Source: Adiantum capillus-veneris (Eukaryota > Streptophyta > Polypodiopsida > Polypodiales > Pteridaceae). Taken from it: a DNA stretch of 64,000 nucleotides. Positions within the stretch are counted from its first letter, which is position 1, and each line of letters opens with the position of its first letter. Where the stretch lies: assembly GCA_014529385.2 (NCBI GenBank), contig CM043959.1, positions 86,525,529 to 86,589,528 on the forward strand. The letters are read 5' to 3'. The position numbers were made by a program, and so were the translations under genes. The notes beneath the pieces were generated by a model that had not been told where the DNA came from, ran no database searches, and was given only the letters and a program-made list of their open reading frames with translations. Shown here in pieces: positions 55,360-64,000 of this stretch.

Positions 55360-56520
55360 TCTGTGCTTTTTAGGGCACTTCGCGGAGATATGTCCATGTT
55401 CCCCGCATCCAAAGCACTTCCCCTCTCTGATGAAGCGAGCTCTCTCCTCAGGAGTAAGCTTGGGTCGTGCATCCTTTTTCTCTGTGTTGCTCTTTTTCTT
55501 TCTACTTTCATTCCCAGAAGTCTATTCGGCTCGTTGTGTCATAGCCTTATCTGTGGGGTAGGTCAGATTGCCAGAGTGAATGGCAAAGCCCCGCTTCGCA
55601 TGACTCATCAACTCCTGAATAGAAGCTGACTTCTGTTCCAAGCAGTGATCTCGGATCTCTGTAGGTAGACCCAAGGTAAACCGCTCAATCTGTTCTCTGA
55701 ACGAGATCTTCTTGAATGAAGAGGCGGGTAGAAAAGAGCTCCAGAATCTTTCACAATAAGCATTGATTGTATCTTTCTTGGTCATCCGAAGATGGTTCCA
55801 AGCAGCTCGTACATCTCGTTCATATTCTTGCGTCTACCAAGAAGAAATAAAAAGCTTCTTAAATTTCAGCCATTTAACTGGCACACTCTTGTTAAAAGAA
55901 GCGTGGACCACCAAGTGCGAGCATTCCCCTTAAGGTAAGAGGTAGCTCTCCGAATCTTGGAGTGCTCTGAATAGCGTTCTCCCGCGAAAGCGATGTCAAA
56001 CTGTTGTATAAAAGACAAAGCCTTCGAAGCATCTGAGTATCTTGAAAAGTATCAAACTTGATCGAGTGGCCACCTTCCTTAAACTCTCGGACTTTCTTGC
56101 TTTTATCTTCGAGAAAGTCATACTGGTTGGCTTTGTAAAAATTCTTCTTGTTCGCATAAAACTTTCCGTCATCGGAATCTGAGCTGTCTGAAGACGAGTC
56201 CTCAGTAGAACTGTCAGTCTATGGGCGAGATATAGCCTTCTTCTTGCCCTTTCCGAAGCTTTGTTTCTTGCTTCGCTTTTTACCTTTTTTGTCTTCTTCG
56301 CTTGAATCTGAAGAGCTAGAAGAATTGTCAGAAGAAGAAGAAGAAGAAGAAGAACTGGGTACTCCTTCAAATCGAACACGCTTCTTCTGTTTCTTTGCCT
56401 TGTCAAATGTCGACCGACGACCCAAATATCCCAGGAAGTCAGTGCCTTTCTTCTGCTTTTTGCCTTTCTTTTGCACGTTGTGAGGGGGATGAAAACACAC
56501 ACAGCGCCTCTATAACGACC
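55360..56520 (-). pseudogene. Gag of F2: Ser-rich N-terminus, capsid, zinc knuckle
   Basis: The N-terminal frame 56500-56219 has a basic/Ser-rich region (a run of nine Ser, then acidic). It continues across shifts to VREFKEGGHSIKFDTFQD, then the capsid text KALSFIQQFDIAFAGERYSE and KIRRATSYLKGNARTWW (frames around 56000-55900). 55785-55522 gives NAYCERFWSSFLPASSFKKI and EQIERFTLGLPTEIRDHCLE. The zinc knuckle CFGCGEHGHISAKC is intact near 55375-55420. The domain order is right but at least three frame changes break it. No primer site or 5' LTR of family F follows to the right. Confidence 0.8.
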
Positions 56521-57643
56521 CGACACACACTCTTGGAAAGATACACACACACTATGGGGCACCACTAGGCGTAGACAACACACCTGGCCGAGACAGGGAA
56601 CACACCTCTGGAGTGAGAGGAGAGAGACTATCCACTTGCCCACTCCACACAGACACACACACACACACACCCAAAAAACTCAGCTCAAAAGAGGAGAATT
56701 TCTGATTTTTAGATACAAATGAGCTTGGGCCAACACCAATGGGGCAAACAGCTCACACAATATGGGTAAAAGATACCAGATACAATCACAAACTGGAGCA
56801 GAAACTTCGCTCATAGGAGAAACTTACACAGAAAAACAGCAGAAAAAGAGTGAGGAATTTGGCAAAATGGACAGCGCCATCGCGTCCGGAACATCCCAAA
56901 ACCCCAGTCTACAATGTCAAAGTGCTCAAATCCGACCTCGGATGAGCAGTTTACGGCCAAAACAGGCTCCAAAATGAGCAAAAACACACCTGCGGCTGTT
57001 CCTCCTCTCTTCTCCACGTTTTTTCTGGTCTTCTCTCTCTTTTTTCAGTTCCCACACTTAGCTTTATTAGTTGGGCACCCTTGGCCTTTTAGATGACCTC
57101 AAACGGACCCCGAACAGGCCAAAAACTGACCTCGCAGTGCATAGTTGTCACCTTTTTGCATCATTCGCACACCTGGCACTCAGCGTTTTTCCAATAATGC
57201 ATCTCGCCACCACGTGAAGTGGCCCCAAAAAGTGGTCCTAATGATGACCTTTCTGCATAACTCTCACCAGAAAACACCCACGTTGTGTCCGTCCTCATCC
57301 GCGTGCAAATATTGACCTCGTTCGCCCTCCTGACGCCACTAGATGCCATCTGACGCACCTGCTGACCTCACGTCGTCGGCCCGCGGATAGCTTCCTCGAG
57401 AAGTTTTACGCACTACCAACTTCTCTCTATTGTAGAAAAAACACACTAGTATTGATAATAGTGAAAATCGTTGCACTATGTACATGTTGTCCTACTTGTA
57501 CACATGTGGGCTCCACGTAACCACCTGGCTATGGAAATTGGGTAATCCTTTATTCGATGCACCATGCCTGTGTATGTACATATGCGCAATCCCTTGCTCA
57601 AAAAAACTCCTGACATAATTTGCCCATCCCCTAGCCTGCTAGA
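56521..57643 (-). other. Probable 3' LTR/UTR of element G (right border near 57615)
   Basis: On the minus strand the Pol stop at 57644 is followed by AGGGGATGGG, a purine-rich run, and TGTCAGGAG, a plausible LTR start (plus 57615). The left border could not be set and the 5' LTR lies outside the window. TGACCTC recurs about five times between 57085 and 57370. 56660-56680 is a short (CA)n run. No coding sequence was recognised. Confidence 0.4.
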
Positions 57644-60600
57644 TCATTCATGATCAGCAGCAGCAAAGAGAGATATGAGACTCGCCGCATCACAGGTCTC
57701 CTCATCCTTCACCAACATTGCTTGCTCCACAGACAGCTCATCTTGCTCCACCATCATCAATCTAGCATGATACAATTTAAGACGCAATCCATTTACCCTT
57801 GACTTATGTAGAACACCATCCAGGTTAGCCAGCTGATATGTGCCATTTGGAAAACGCTCCACTACCTTGAAAGGGCCTTCCCACTTAATTTGAAACTTCT
57901 TTTGGAAGGTGTTTTCCAGCTTACTGTTATAGCGCAAAACCAAGTCATGTTTCTTGATACCCTTACTTTTGACCTGTTCATTTATCTTTGCCAAAGCCTT
58001 ATCCTGCATCTGCCCATAATGCTCCAATGCGCTCATCCTATCCAACTGGACCTCTTGTAACTGCAAGAGCCTCTCTTTGAATGCATCACTAGGCGGCCCA
58101 AGCAACTTCTCTAACATCTTGACCGCAGGCAACTCTACCTCCACAGGCAATAGTGCTTCCTTTCCATACACCAAATGAAATGGAGTAAACCCTGTACCTG
58201 TCTTCACCGAAGTACAGTAAGCCCATAATGCACTAGGCAATTCCAAATCCCAATTCTTTCCTTGGTGCTCTGTCACTTTAGAAAGAATTTGTACCAACTC
58301 ACCATTGAATCTTTCATTTAAGCCATTACACTGCGGGTAATAAGGAGTGGTATGCTGGTGCCTAATCTTCATCTTTGTGCATAAGAAGTCTAGCAGTTTA
58401 GCTCTAAATCCTGGCCCCTTATCTGAAAGTAGCTCTAATGGCACCCCAAACTTGCAACATATTTCATCATACACAAATTTTGCCACATCCTTTGCAGTGA
58501 TCTGTTTTACTGCTATAGCCTCTGCCCATCTAGAGAGATAGTCCACTGCCGTCAAGATATAGCTTTTGCCCTTGCTTGTGATAGGTAACGGGCCTATTGC
58601 ATCAATTCCCCACTTTTCAAACACATCAAACGCCATAATGGTTTTTCGTAGCTCTGGCTTCAACACTCTCTTCCCAAATGCTTGACACCTATTGCAAGAC
58701 CTACACCAATGGTGAACATCCTTGTGCAAACTAGGCCATACATACCCCTCTTGCAAAATCTTATGCAAGGTGATCTTTAGAGAAAAATGGCCACCACATG
58801 CGCCTTCATGATTCTCTTCCAACACTCTGTAAAGCTCCTCCCGCCAAGGTACACGTCTCAACACGAGATCAGCCCCTTTCATGTATAAGACATCACCAAT
58901 CAATTTGTACCTGTATGCTCTACGCACAAAGCCATACTTCTTAGACTTCTGAATCTCCTTTGGAATGATTCCTGTTAGCAAAAACTCCTCTTCTTGAGCC
59001 AAACTTTCCCGGCCATGATAAAGAGGTAAATTGGTCCTCAACACGAATAGCTCCCCAATCATGCCTTGAGCTGCTTCATGTGCCTCTCCATTTAGAGCAC
59101 GTTCAATGTGTCTGATGCTCCATGCTTCAAACCTTTTTAACAGGCCTTTAATTCTGAAGCACATTTCCTTCAATGAGGTGTTCTTGCTCTTCCACACACC
59201 CAGCACTTGCTTCACCACTAACAAGGCATCACCTTTTATGCTCAACCTTCGAACCCCATGCTTCAAACAAATGTGTAATCCGGCTTCCAATGTAGCATAT
59301 TCAGCCTCATTGTTACTATGAGCATCCAATTTGAACCCTCTCTTGCATACTAGCTTCCCCTCTGGATCATAAAGTGCTATACCCCTTGAAGCTGCATCAT
59401 GGCTCTTTCTGTATGAACCATCAAAGAACAACACATGTGCATTGCTGATCTCTGGCACTTCTTCAACTACCTTTCTCACCACCTCTTCCTTAACAATAAG
59501 GGGATTCTCCTTGTAGGTCAACAAATCAGCTAGGGTAGCCCTTGTACTATCTTCCACTAGAAAAGAGAACTCAAACTCTTGCAGCTCAATTACCCATTTC
59601 TTCACCACATTTGACATGTTAGTACCATTAATTAACTGTGGCAAAAAGGCATAACTCGTCAAGAAAACAAAAGGCCGTGGTAGCAAGTAATGACGAAATC
59701 GTCGACAAGCAAATATTACACTGACCATCACTAGCTCTACTTCCGATAACTTTCTCTCCGCTACCAACTTCACTCGGCTTGCACAATACACTGGCCTCAT
59801 ATAATGGCTGCCCTTCCCCTTTTGCAATAGCATAGCTCCAATGGCATCATCCCCTACTGATGGATTTACATAAAAAACTTTCTCCCAATCAGGAGCCTGC
59901 ATGGCTGACAAACCCCCTAACACCTCTTTCACCTCTTGAAACACTTCTTCACACTTGTCATCCCATTGCAATGGATCATGCTTTGCCACTTGCTGTAATG
60001 GATAAAGAAGCTGCGAAGACAATGGAATAAACCGTGCCATGTACTTCACTTTGTGTATAAAGGTTGCCAATTGCTTCGTACTCGTAGGTGATGGAAGAAG
60101 AATAATAGACTTCACCTTATCTGGATCAGCCTCAATGTCATTTTCTGACACCATATGGCCGAATAACTTCACCCTTGGCTGTGCTAGATGACATTTCTTT
60201 GGATTTAGTTGTCCTCCACATTCATCATATCGAGCCAATACCATCTGCAGCTTTTCATGGTGATCAGCCCTACTGCTATAGACACAGAAGTCATCCATAA
60301 AAGCTTTAACACAACTACCAATGAATGGTTCCAACACCCAATTTGCTCTCTCTTGATAGAAGGAAGGTCCATTTGACAACCCAAATGGCAATACTGTGTA
60401 GCAATAGCAGCCCCATGGCGTAATAAAAGTTGTCTTTGTGCGGTCTTTAAGAGCAATCTTCAATTGAAAATAGCCTGAAAAACCATCACACACACTGTAC
60501 CTCTCATAACCTGCCATTGAATCCAAGATCTGATCGATGAATGGAAGAGGATATGGGTTCTTCTCAGTGGCTGCATTTAAGGGTTTAAAATCTACACAAA

Positions 60601-61105
60601 TCCTCCACTTCCCATCCTTCTTTGGACTGACTACTACTGGACTCACCCATTCTGTGGTCTCCACAGGGACTATGAAACCTGCCTTCAATAACTTGTCCAC
60701 CTCTTCTCGCAAGGCTTCCATTTGCTCTTGACCCATCCTTCTTAGCCTTTGCCGCACTGGCTTAGCACCTTCTTTCAGCTCTATATGCATCTCTTCACCC
60801 TTGAACCCTCTGATCTCTTCATATGAAGTAATGAACAAATCAGGAAAACTAGCCAGCATATGCAAATATATATCCTTCTCCATAGCTGAGAGGTCTCCAC
60901 TGATCATTTGTGTCATCAATTCCTGCTTCTTTGACAACTCAACCTTGGTTTGCATCAGCCCTTCAATCACTTCATAAGGCCCTTCACTTTCATCTTCAAC
61001 CTCATTCGCAAATGCGACTAAACCACACTCCTGGATTTCTTTATCCATCAAAAGAAATGCAACATCAGCATCCATCACTGCTGGTAGTGCTATCACTGTC
61101 CTCAT
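57644..61105 (-). CDS. Pol of gypsy element G: RT, two RNase H domains, integrase (1153 aa)
   Basis: One uninterrupted frame. The RT palm has GKWRICVDFKPLNAATEKNP (about 165-184) and the catalytic FMDD at 269-272 in VKAFMDDFCVYSS. The first, gypsy-type RNase H spans about 410-530. It keeps an Asp near 420, but TDH is replaced by LTSYAF. A second, archaeal-type RNase H follows at about 557-680, with VLFFDGSYRKS (Asp562), SNNEAEYATLEAG (Glu600) and IKGDALLVVK (Asp626). Integrase has its His-His-Cys-Cys zinc site (766-804), then Asp835, Asp895 and Glu931 with 35 residues between the last two. No chromodomain. Dual RNase H without chromodomain is the hallmark of the Tat/OTA branch of plant Ty3/gypsy. 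The ATG at 61105 overlaps the protease frame by 41 bp. It encodes the enzymes that copy and insert the element. Confidence 0.92.
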   Translation of the reverse strand: MRTVIALPAVMDADVAFLLMDKEIQECGLVAFANEVEDESEGPYEVIEGLMQTKVELSKKQELMTQMISGDLSAMEKDIYLHMLASFPDLFITSYEEIRGFKGEEMHIELKEGAKPVRQRLRRMGQEQMEALREEVDKLLKAGFIVPVETTEWVSPVVVSPKKDGKWRICVDFKPLNAATEKNPYPLPFIDQILDSMAGYERYSVCDGFSGYFQLKIALKDRTKTTFITPWGCYCYTVLPFGLSNGPSFYQERANWVLEPFIGSCVKAFMDDFCVYSSRADHHEKLQMVLARYDECGGQLNPKKCHLAQPRVKLFGHMVSENDIEADPDKVKSIILLPSPTSTKQLATFIHKVKYMARFIPLSSQLLYPLQQVAKHDPLQWDDKCEEVFQEVKEVLGGLSAMQAPDWEKVFYVNPSVGDDAIGAMLLQKGKGSHYMRPVYCASRVKLVAERKLSEVELVMVSVIFACRRFRHYLLPRPFVFLTSYAFLPQLINGTNMSNVVKKWVIELQEFEFSFLVEDSTRATLADLLTYKENPLIVKEEVVRKVVEEVPEISNAHVLFFDGSYRKSHDAASRGIALYDPEGKLVCKRGFKLDAHSNNEAEYATLEAGLHICLKHGVRRLSIKGDALLVVKQVLGVWKSKNTSLKEMCFRIKGLLKRFEAWSIRHIERALNGEAHEAAQGMIGELFVLRTNLPLYHGRESLAQEEEFLLTGIIPKEIQKSKKYGFVRRAYRYKLIGDVLYMKGADLVLRRVPWREELYRVLEENHEGACGGHFSLKITLHKILQEGYVWPSLHKDVHHWCRSCNRCQAFGKRVLKPELRKTIMAFDVFEKWGIDAIGPLPITSKGKSYILTAVDYLSRWAEAIAVKQITAKDVAKFVYDEICCKFGVPLELLSDKGPGFRAKLLDFLCTKMKIRHQHTTPYYPQCNGLNERFNGELVQILSKVTEHQGKNWDLELPSALWAYCTSVKTGTGFTPFHLVYGKEALLPVEVELPAVKMLEKLLGPPSDAFKERLLQLQEVQLDRMSALEHYGQMQDKALAKINEQVKSKGIKKHDLVLRYNSKLENTFQKKFQIKWEGPFKVVERFPNGTYQLANLDGVLHKSRVNGLRLKLYHARLMMVEQDELSVEQAMLVKDEETCDAASLISLFAAADHE

Positions 61106-61385
61106 CTGTCATCGTGGAAGAGTCTTCATCACTAGACTCATCCTCATCTTCATAAAGCTCCTCTAATCGTTTCCTTGTGTCCATATTATAAAGCTTCTTG
61201 GTACCTGTCTTTCCATAGAGGCTAATCGTACCATGTCGCCAATCTTGAACAGCTCCCACTGCACGTAACCATGGTCTGCCCAGTATAATAGGATATGCTC
61301 CCAACCCTGCTGGCATCACATGAAAATCAACCACTGCCTTTGCATCATATGCCTCCACTTCTAAGCTCTTTACAGCACCCAGCAT
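61065..61385 (-). pseudogene. Protease C-half of element G in a shifted frame, with acidic tail
   Basis: 106 aa: AVKSLEVEAYDAKAVVDFHV, AYPIILGRPWLRAVGAVQDW, then an acidic/Ser tail. ILGRPWL is the end signature of gypsy proteases. The active-site half (DGGAQICVITHSCVEKMGL) is in the previous frame, 61440-61500. The frame here is offset by -1 from both the Gag/protease N-half before it and the Pol after it, which share one frame. Two compensating single-base indels would explain this. Confidence 0.75.
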
Positions 61386-62638
61386 TTTACTTTTTGATGG
61401 TTTGCCAATCTGATCCGAAAACCTGACACCCCAGCCACTGTGAGACCCATCTTCTCAACGCATGAGTGTGTTATGACGCATATTTGGGCTCCGCCATCCA
61501 CATAACCTTGTCCCAAATTTTTCCTTTTATGCCCCACATCTACTATTGGACAAATGTCTGGTAGCTCGTCCATTGCCAACACCTTTACTGAACCTCTCTC
61601 TGGCTCTTTCTCCATTGGGTTAACCATCCTCTTCCACTGTCGCTTTAGCTTAGGCACCATCTCTATAAGCTGGCCAAAAGTAACATCTGCCTTCCTGCTC
61701 GTCAGATCCTCCTTCAAGTCATAGCTTAATTGCCCATCCCCTAGTGGAAAATCTGAAACATGAAACTTTCGACGAGCTCTCCTTTTCCTCTTGGCCTTGA
61801 CATCCTCGCCTTCATGGCTCTTTCCCTTCTTCTTGCTAGGACCTGGGACACTTCTTCCTTCCTTTTCCTCTGTCGTCCTCTTCCCAATAGGCATCACTAA
61901 TGTATCCTCTAGCTTTGATGCCTTCTCCAAGGTGACTACACTTAGCACTTTTGTCTTTCCCTTTTCCTCCTGGGTTAATCCGCTGGTTCCTTCGTCTCCC
62001 TTAATTTCGATGCCATAATCATTTGACCTAGTTAGCACCTGTCTTGGCAATGGATACATGTCTCCCCCCATCCTTGGTGGCTTATCACATTGCGGGCTGA
62101 TGTGACCCAACTCTCCACAATTATAACATGTGGGCGTCTGCCTCCAAAACCTAACATTGCTTTGTCCAACACCATTCCTAGGCCTTTCTTCACCTCCTTG
62201 CTGATTTGCAAACCGCCCTCGACCTCGATTATTTCCCACTTGACCTAGTATGTTTAGGCTGAGATTCTTCATCAAATCTACCATTTGCCTCATGTCTTGC
62301 CTTAGCCCATCATCTTGCACTGCTGTAGTGACCACTGCTGGCATAACCTGAGTAGTAACAGGAACTACTGGTTCATGATGAACCCCTGACATGCGCCCTT
62401 GTAAAGACTCTATAGGCTGAAATTCAGACCTCATTGGCAAAGATTCCACCCCTAACTGGCTCATTTTCCTCAGCTTCCACTCTTTGTTCCTTGCTACCTC
62501 TAGTGCATCCTCATATGTTCTAGGCTTCTTTAGCTCCACCCTCCAACGTATATTCTCCCAAAGACCAGCTAAGAACCTGTCCTTCATCATGTCAGGCGGG
62601 GTACCTGTGGTGCTAAGGCCTTGCACATTCGCTCCCAT
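61370..62638 (-). CDS. Gag C-half, zinc knuckle and protease active site of element G (422 aa)
   Basis: The frame has the capsid end (PPDMMKDRFLAGLWENIRWR, residues 14-33), then KKPRTYEDALEVARNKEWKL and a variable linker. The zinc knuckle CYNCGELGHISPQC follows at about 172-185. A Lys/Arg-rich segment near 275-295 (KAKRKRRARRKF) could bind nucleic acid or be a nuclear signal. Near the end comes the protease active site DGGAQICVITHSC (about 381-393). It overlaps the Gag N-half frame by 52 bp (-1 relation). It is better read as part of one Gag-Pro than as an independent protein. Confidence 0.8.
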   Translation of the reverse strand: MGANVQGLSTTGTPPDMMKDRFLAGLWENIRWRVELKKPRTYEDALEVARNKEWKLRKMSQLGVESLPMRSEFQPIESLQGRMSGVHHEPVVPVTTQVMPAVVTTAVQDDGLRQDMRQMVDLMKNLSLNILGQVGNNRGRGRFANQQGGEERPRNGVGQSNVRFWRQTPTCYNCGELGHISPQCDKPPRMGGDMYPLPRQVLTRSNDYGIEIKGDEGTSGLTQEEKGKTKVLSVVTLEKASKLEDTLVMPIGKRTTEEKEGRSVPGPSKKKGKSHEGEDVKAKRKRRARRKFHVSDFPLGDGQLSYDLKEDLTSRKADVTFGQLIEMVPKLKRQWKRMVNPMEKEPERGSVKVLAMDELPDICPIVDVGHKRKNLGQGYVDGGAQICVITHSCVEKMGLTVAGVSGFRIRLANHQKVKCWVL

Positions 62639-62988
62639 GCCAATGAAAACTTACATATGTACGCATCTACTGGCTCACCTTCCTTTTGCACCAAAGCCTG
62701 TACTTCTTGCCACACTTTGTCAGGATCTTCTATCTTCACAAACTCCACTTCCAACCCATGTCGTAGATTGTCCCAACTCAACCTTACAGGTGGATCATCC
62801 ACACGCAACTCCTCTTCAAATGCTTTAGACCAAACTCGTGCATCACTCTTCAAACAAATTTGGAGAAGGCGTAACATCTGCGCAGGGTCATGAATCTGGT
62901 TGCTAATGCAGGCAACCTCCATCTTTTCCAGAAAGTCCTCCACATCTTCATCACTTCTTCCATGAAACTCCGGATAAGAGAAAGCCAT
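62587..62988 (-). CDS. Gag N-half of element G
   Basis: The likely start is MAFSYPEFHGRSDEDVEDFL at 62988, although the frame is open to an ATG at 63045. The pattern YPEFHGRSDEDVEDFLEKME followed by LKSDARVWSKAFEEEL and WDNLRHGLEVEFV is the Retrotrans_gag capsid domain. It continues VQKEGEPVDAYICKFSLAWE and then goes out of frame near 62620, where the 62638-61370 frame takes over. It forms the structural particle. Confidence 0.82.
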   Translation of the reverse strand: MAFSYPEFHGRSDEDVEDFLEKMEVACISNQIHDPAQMLRLLQICLKSDARVWSKAFEEELRVDDPPVRLSWDNLRHGLEVEFVKIEDPDKVWQEVQALVQKEGEPVDAYICKFSLAWERMCKALAPQVPRLT

Positions 62989-63045
62989 GGCTACCCAAAT
63001 TATGATGCTTTGAGAACCCCTTCGAACACACGTGCAAGAACCCAA

Positions 63046-63885
63046 AACTTTTCACTACCCAATCCCAGAAACTTCAATGGAGCTCAACTTTAGATAAGGA
63101 CAAACACATGCACATCAAATGAGTTTTCATAGTTAATCATCGGAATGACAACAGGCAAAGGACATTCCAGGATCTCTCTCAATCTTCTTGGCCCAAACAT
63201 AAAGACTATGCGCTGCTGGAAAAAGATCTTCCTGAACACATGAACATTAATCTGAATTCTTTGAGTTAAATGAAAAGGAGTGAACTGAGGGCCATTTTGA
63301 TCATCCATTAAAGCCAACCATGAAGCTCCCAAGAAGGCACACCTGACTCAACCTCTGATTTTGCCAAAATTTCAGCAGCATCACAGCATAAAATGGCTCA
63401 AAAGACCAAAAGACCAGCCATCATAACTTGGAAAAATTTCGACACAATTTCCCCAGAAGTAGAGCAGTAGGAACCCAAAATATAGACTGTCTATGTATGC
63501 ATAAACTGTCAACAATAGAACCCGAGCATCAAGTAGGACTCACTAGTACATAGCCTATGGCGAGGTCACAAAAAGGGTGCTCCAGCTACCTGTATCACCG
63601 AAAGGATCTCCACATTTGAGAATCCCCCAGCTCAATAAAAACCTCACGCTATCGACCCTCACATGAAGGCTAATGCAAATCGCATATAGTCAAGTCTCAG
63701 AAATGACTATCTTCCAGACCAAGTCTCAGAAATGGCTGGGATTGCCAAATACAACCAAGTATGGCTCCACAAATGCGTACAATGGCAGTTTCCACAAGTA
63801 ACGTACAATCCAGCAGACAATGCGCTCAAATAGGCGCCAAGTGATGCATTCCCACAACAACTGCAAGTGACATCACTGCTAGTAT
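63046..63885 (-). other. 5' leader of element G, non-coding
   Basis: No LTR end or primer site for G was found up to the window end, so the leader is at least 0.9 kb, as is common in this branch. Short frames (63090-63332) lack any domain. AAGTCTCAGAAATGACT/GGCT recurs near 63692 and 63722. Confidence 0.45.
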
Positions 63886-64000
63886 ATCACTGTACTCCAG
63901 CTGCCTGTACCTGTGTGAATCACCTGTACCTGTACCTGTTCCTGTAACCTGTAACCTGTAACCTGTAACCCCGAATCTCGAAGCTCGAAGCTCGAAGCTC
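63886..64000. repeat. Short-period repeats at the window edge
   Basis: CCTGTAC units (63902-63945) grade into four CCTGTAA units (about 63942-63970), then CGAAGCT units (63975-64000) that run off the window. They are not the plant telomere repeat CCCTAAA. Confidence 0.85.

Overview
This window looks like nuclear DNA of a land plant with a large, repeat-rich genome. It has a P-class PPR exon with a spliced-looking start, many LTR retrotransposons primed by an initiator-Met-tRNA-like site (TGGTATCAGAGC and variants), chromodomain-type and dual-RNase-H Ty3/gypsy elements, Ty1/copia elements, and long GA/CT microsatellites. The sequence does not fix the species. A seedless vascular plant such as a fern is plausible but is only an inference. 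I see no rRNA, no functional tRNA, no organellar gene, and no operon or CRISPR-like feature.

Layout. 1-6180 is AT-rich intergenic DNA with a 256-bp tandem duplication (3541-4052). 6181-7800 holds a GT/GA microsatellite and a cluster of GGTAGCTACC-type palindromes around a hairpin. 8135-13310 is a decayed gypsy element (H). 13320-15852 is a decayed copia element (I) lacking its integrase. 18135-18560 is an inverted repeat enclosing a tRNA-like (SINE-like) sequence. Two host-type genes follow: an unrecognised ORF at 18838-19866 (+), broken by one in-frame stop, and a PPR exon at 23270-24472 (-), whose first exon is not found.

From 24.7 kb to the end the window is nested retrotransposons. Element D (25931-30644, 5-bp target duplication) carries only gag and protease and sits next to an LTR of family A. 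Its 5' LTR was itself hit by a MITE-like insert. Element B (31500-34939, 5-bp target duplication) has no recognisable protein and splits a gypsy RNase H fragment (K). LTR C follows. At 36485-44599 two LTR-plus-gag copies of family A face each other around a copia body (J), giving an inverted repeat with arms of about 2 kb. Then come LTR E, a truncated chromovirus F1, another family-B LTR, and a longer decayed chromovirus F2. Last is element G (57.6-63 kb), a minus-strand gypsy with a long uninterrupted pol, two RNase H domains and DDE integrase. The end of the window cuts G's 5' leader.

The retrotransposon proteins would act in the usual cycle: Gag particle, protease, reverse transcriptase/RNase H, integrase. 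Only G looks close to intact. D and B could move only with enzymes supplied in trans. The host genes are short islands on the left, and the TE block begins about 220 bp upstream of the PPR exon.
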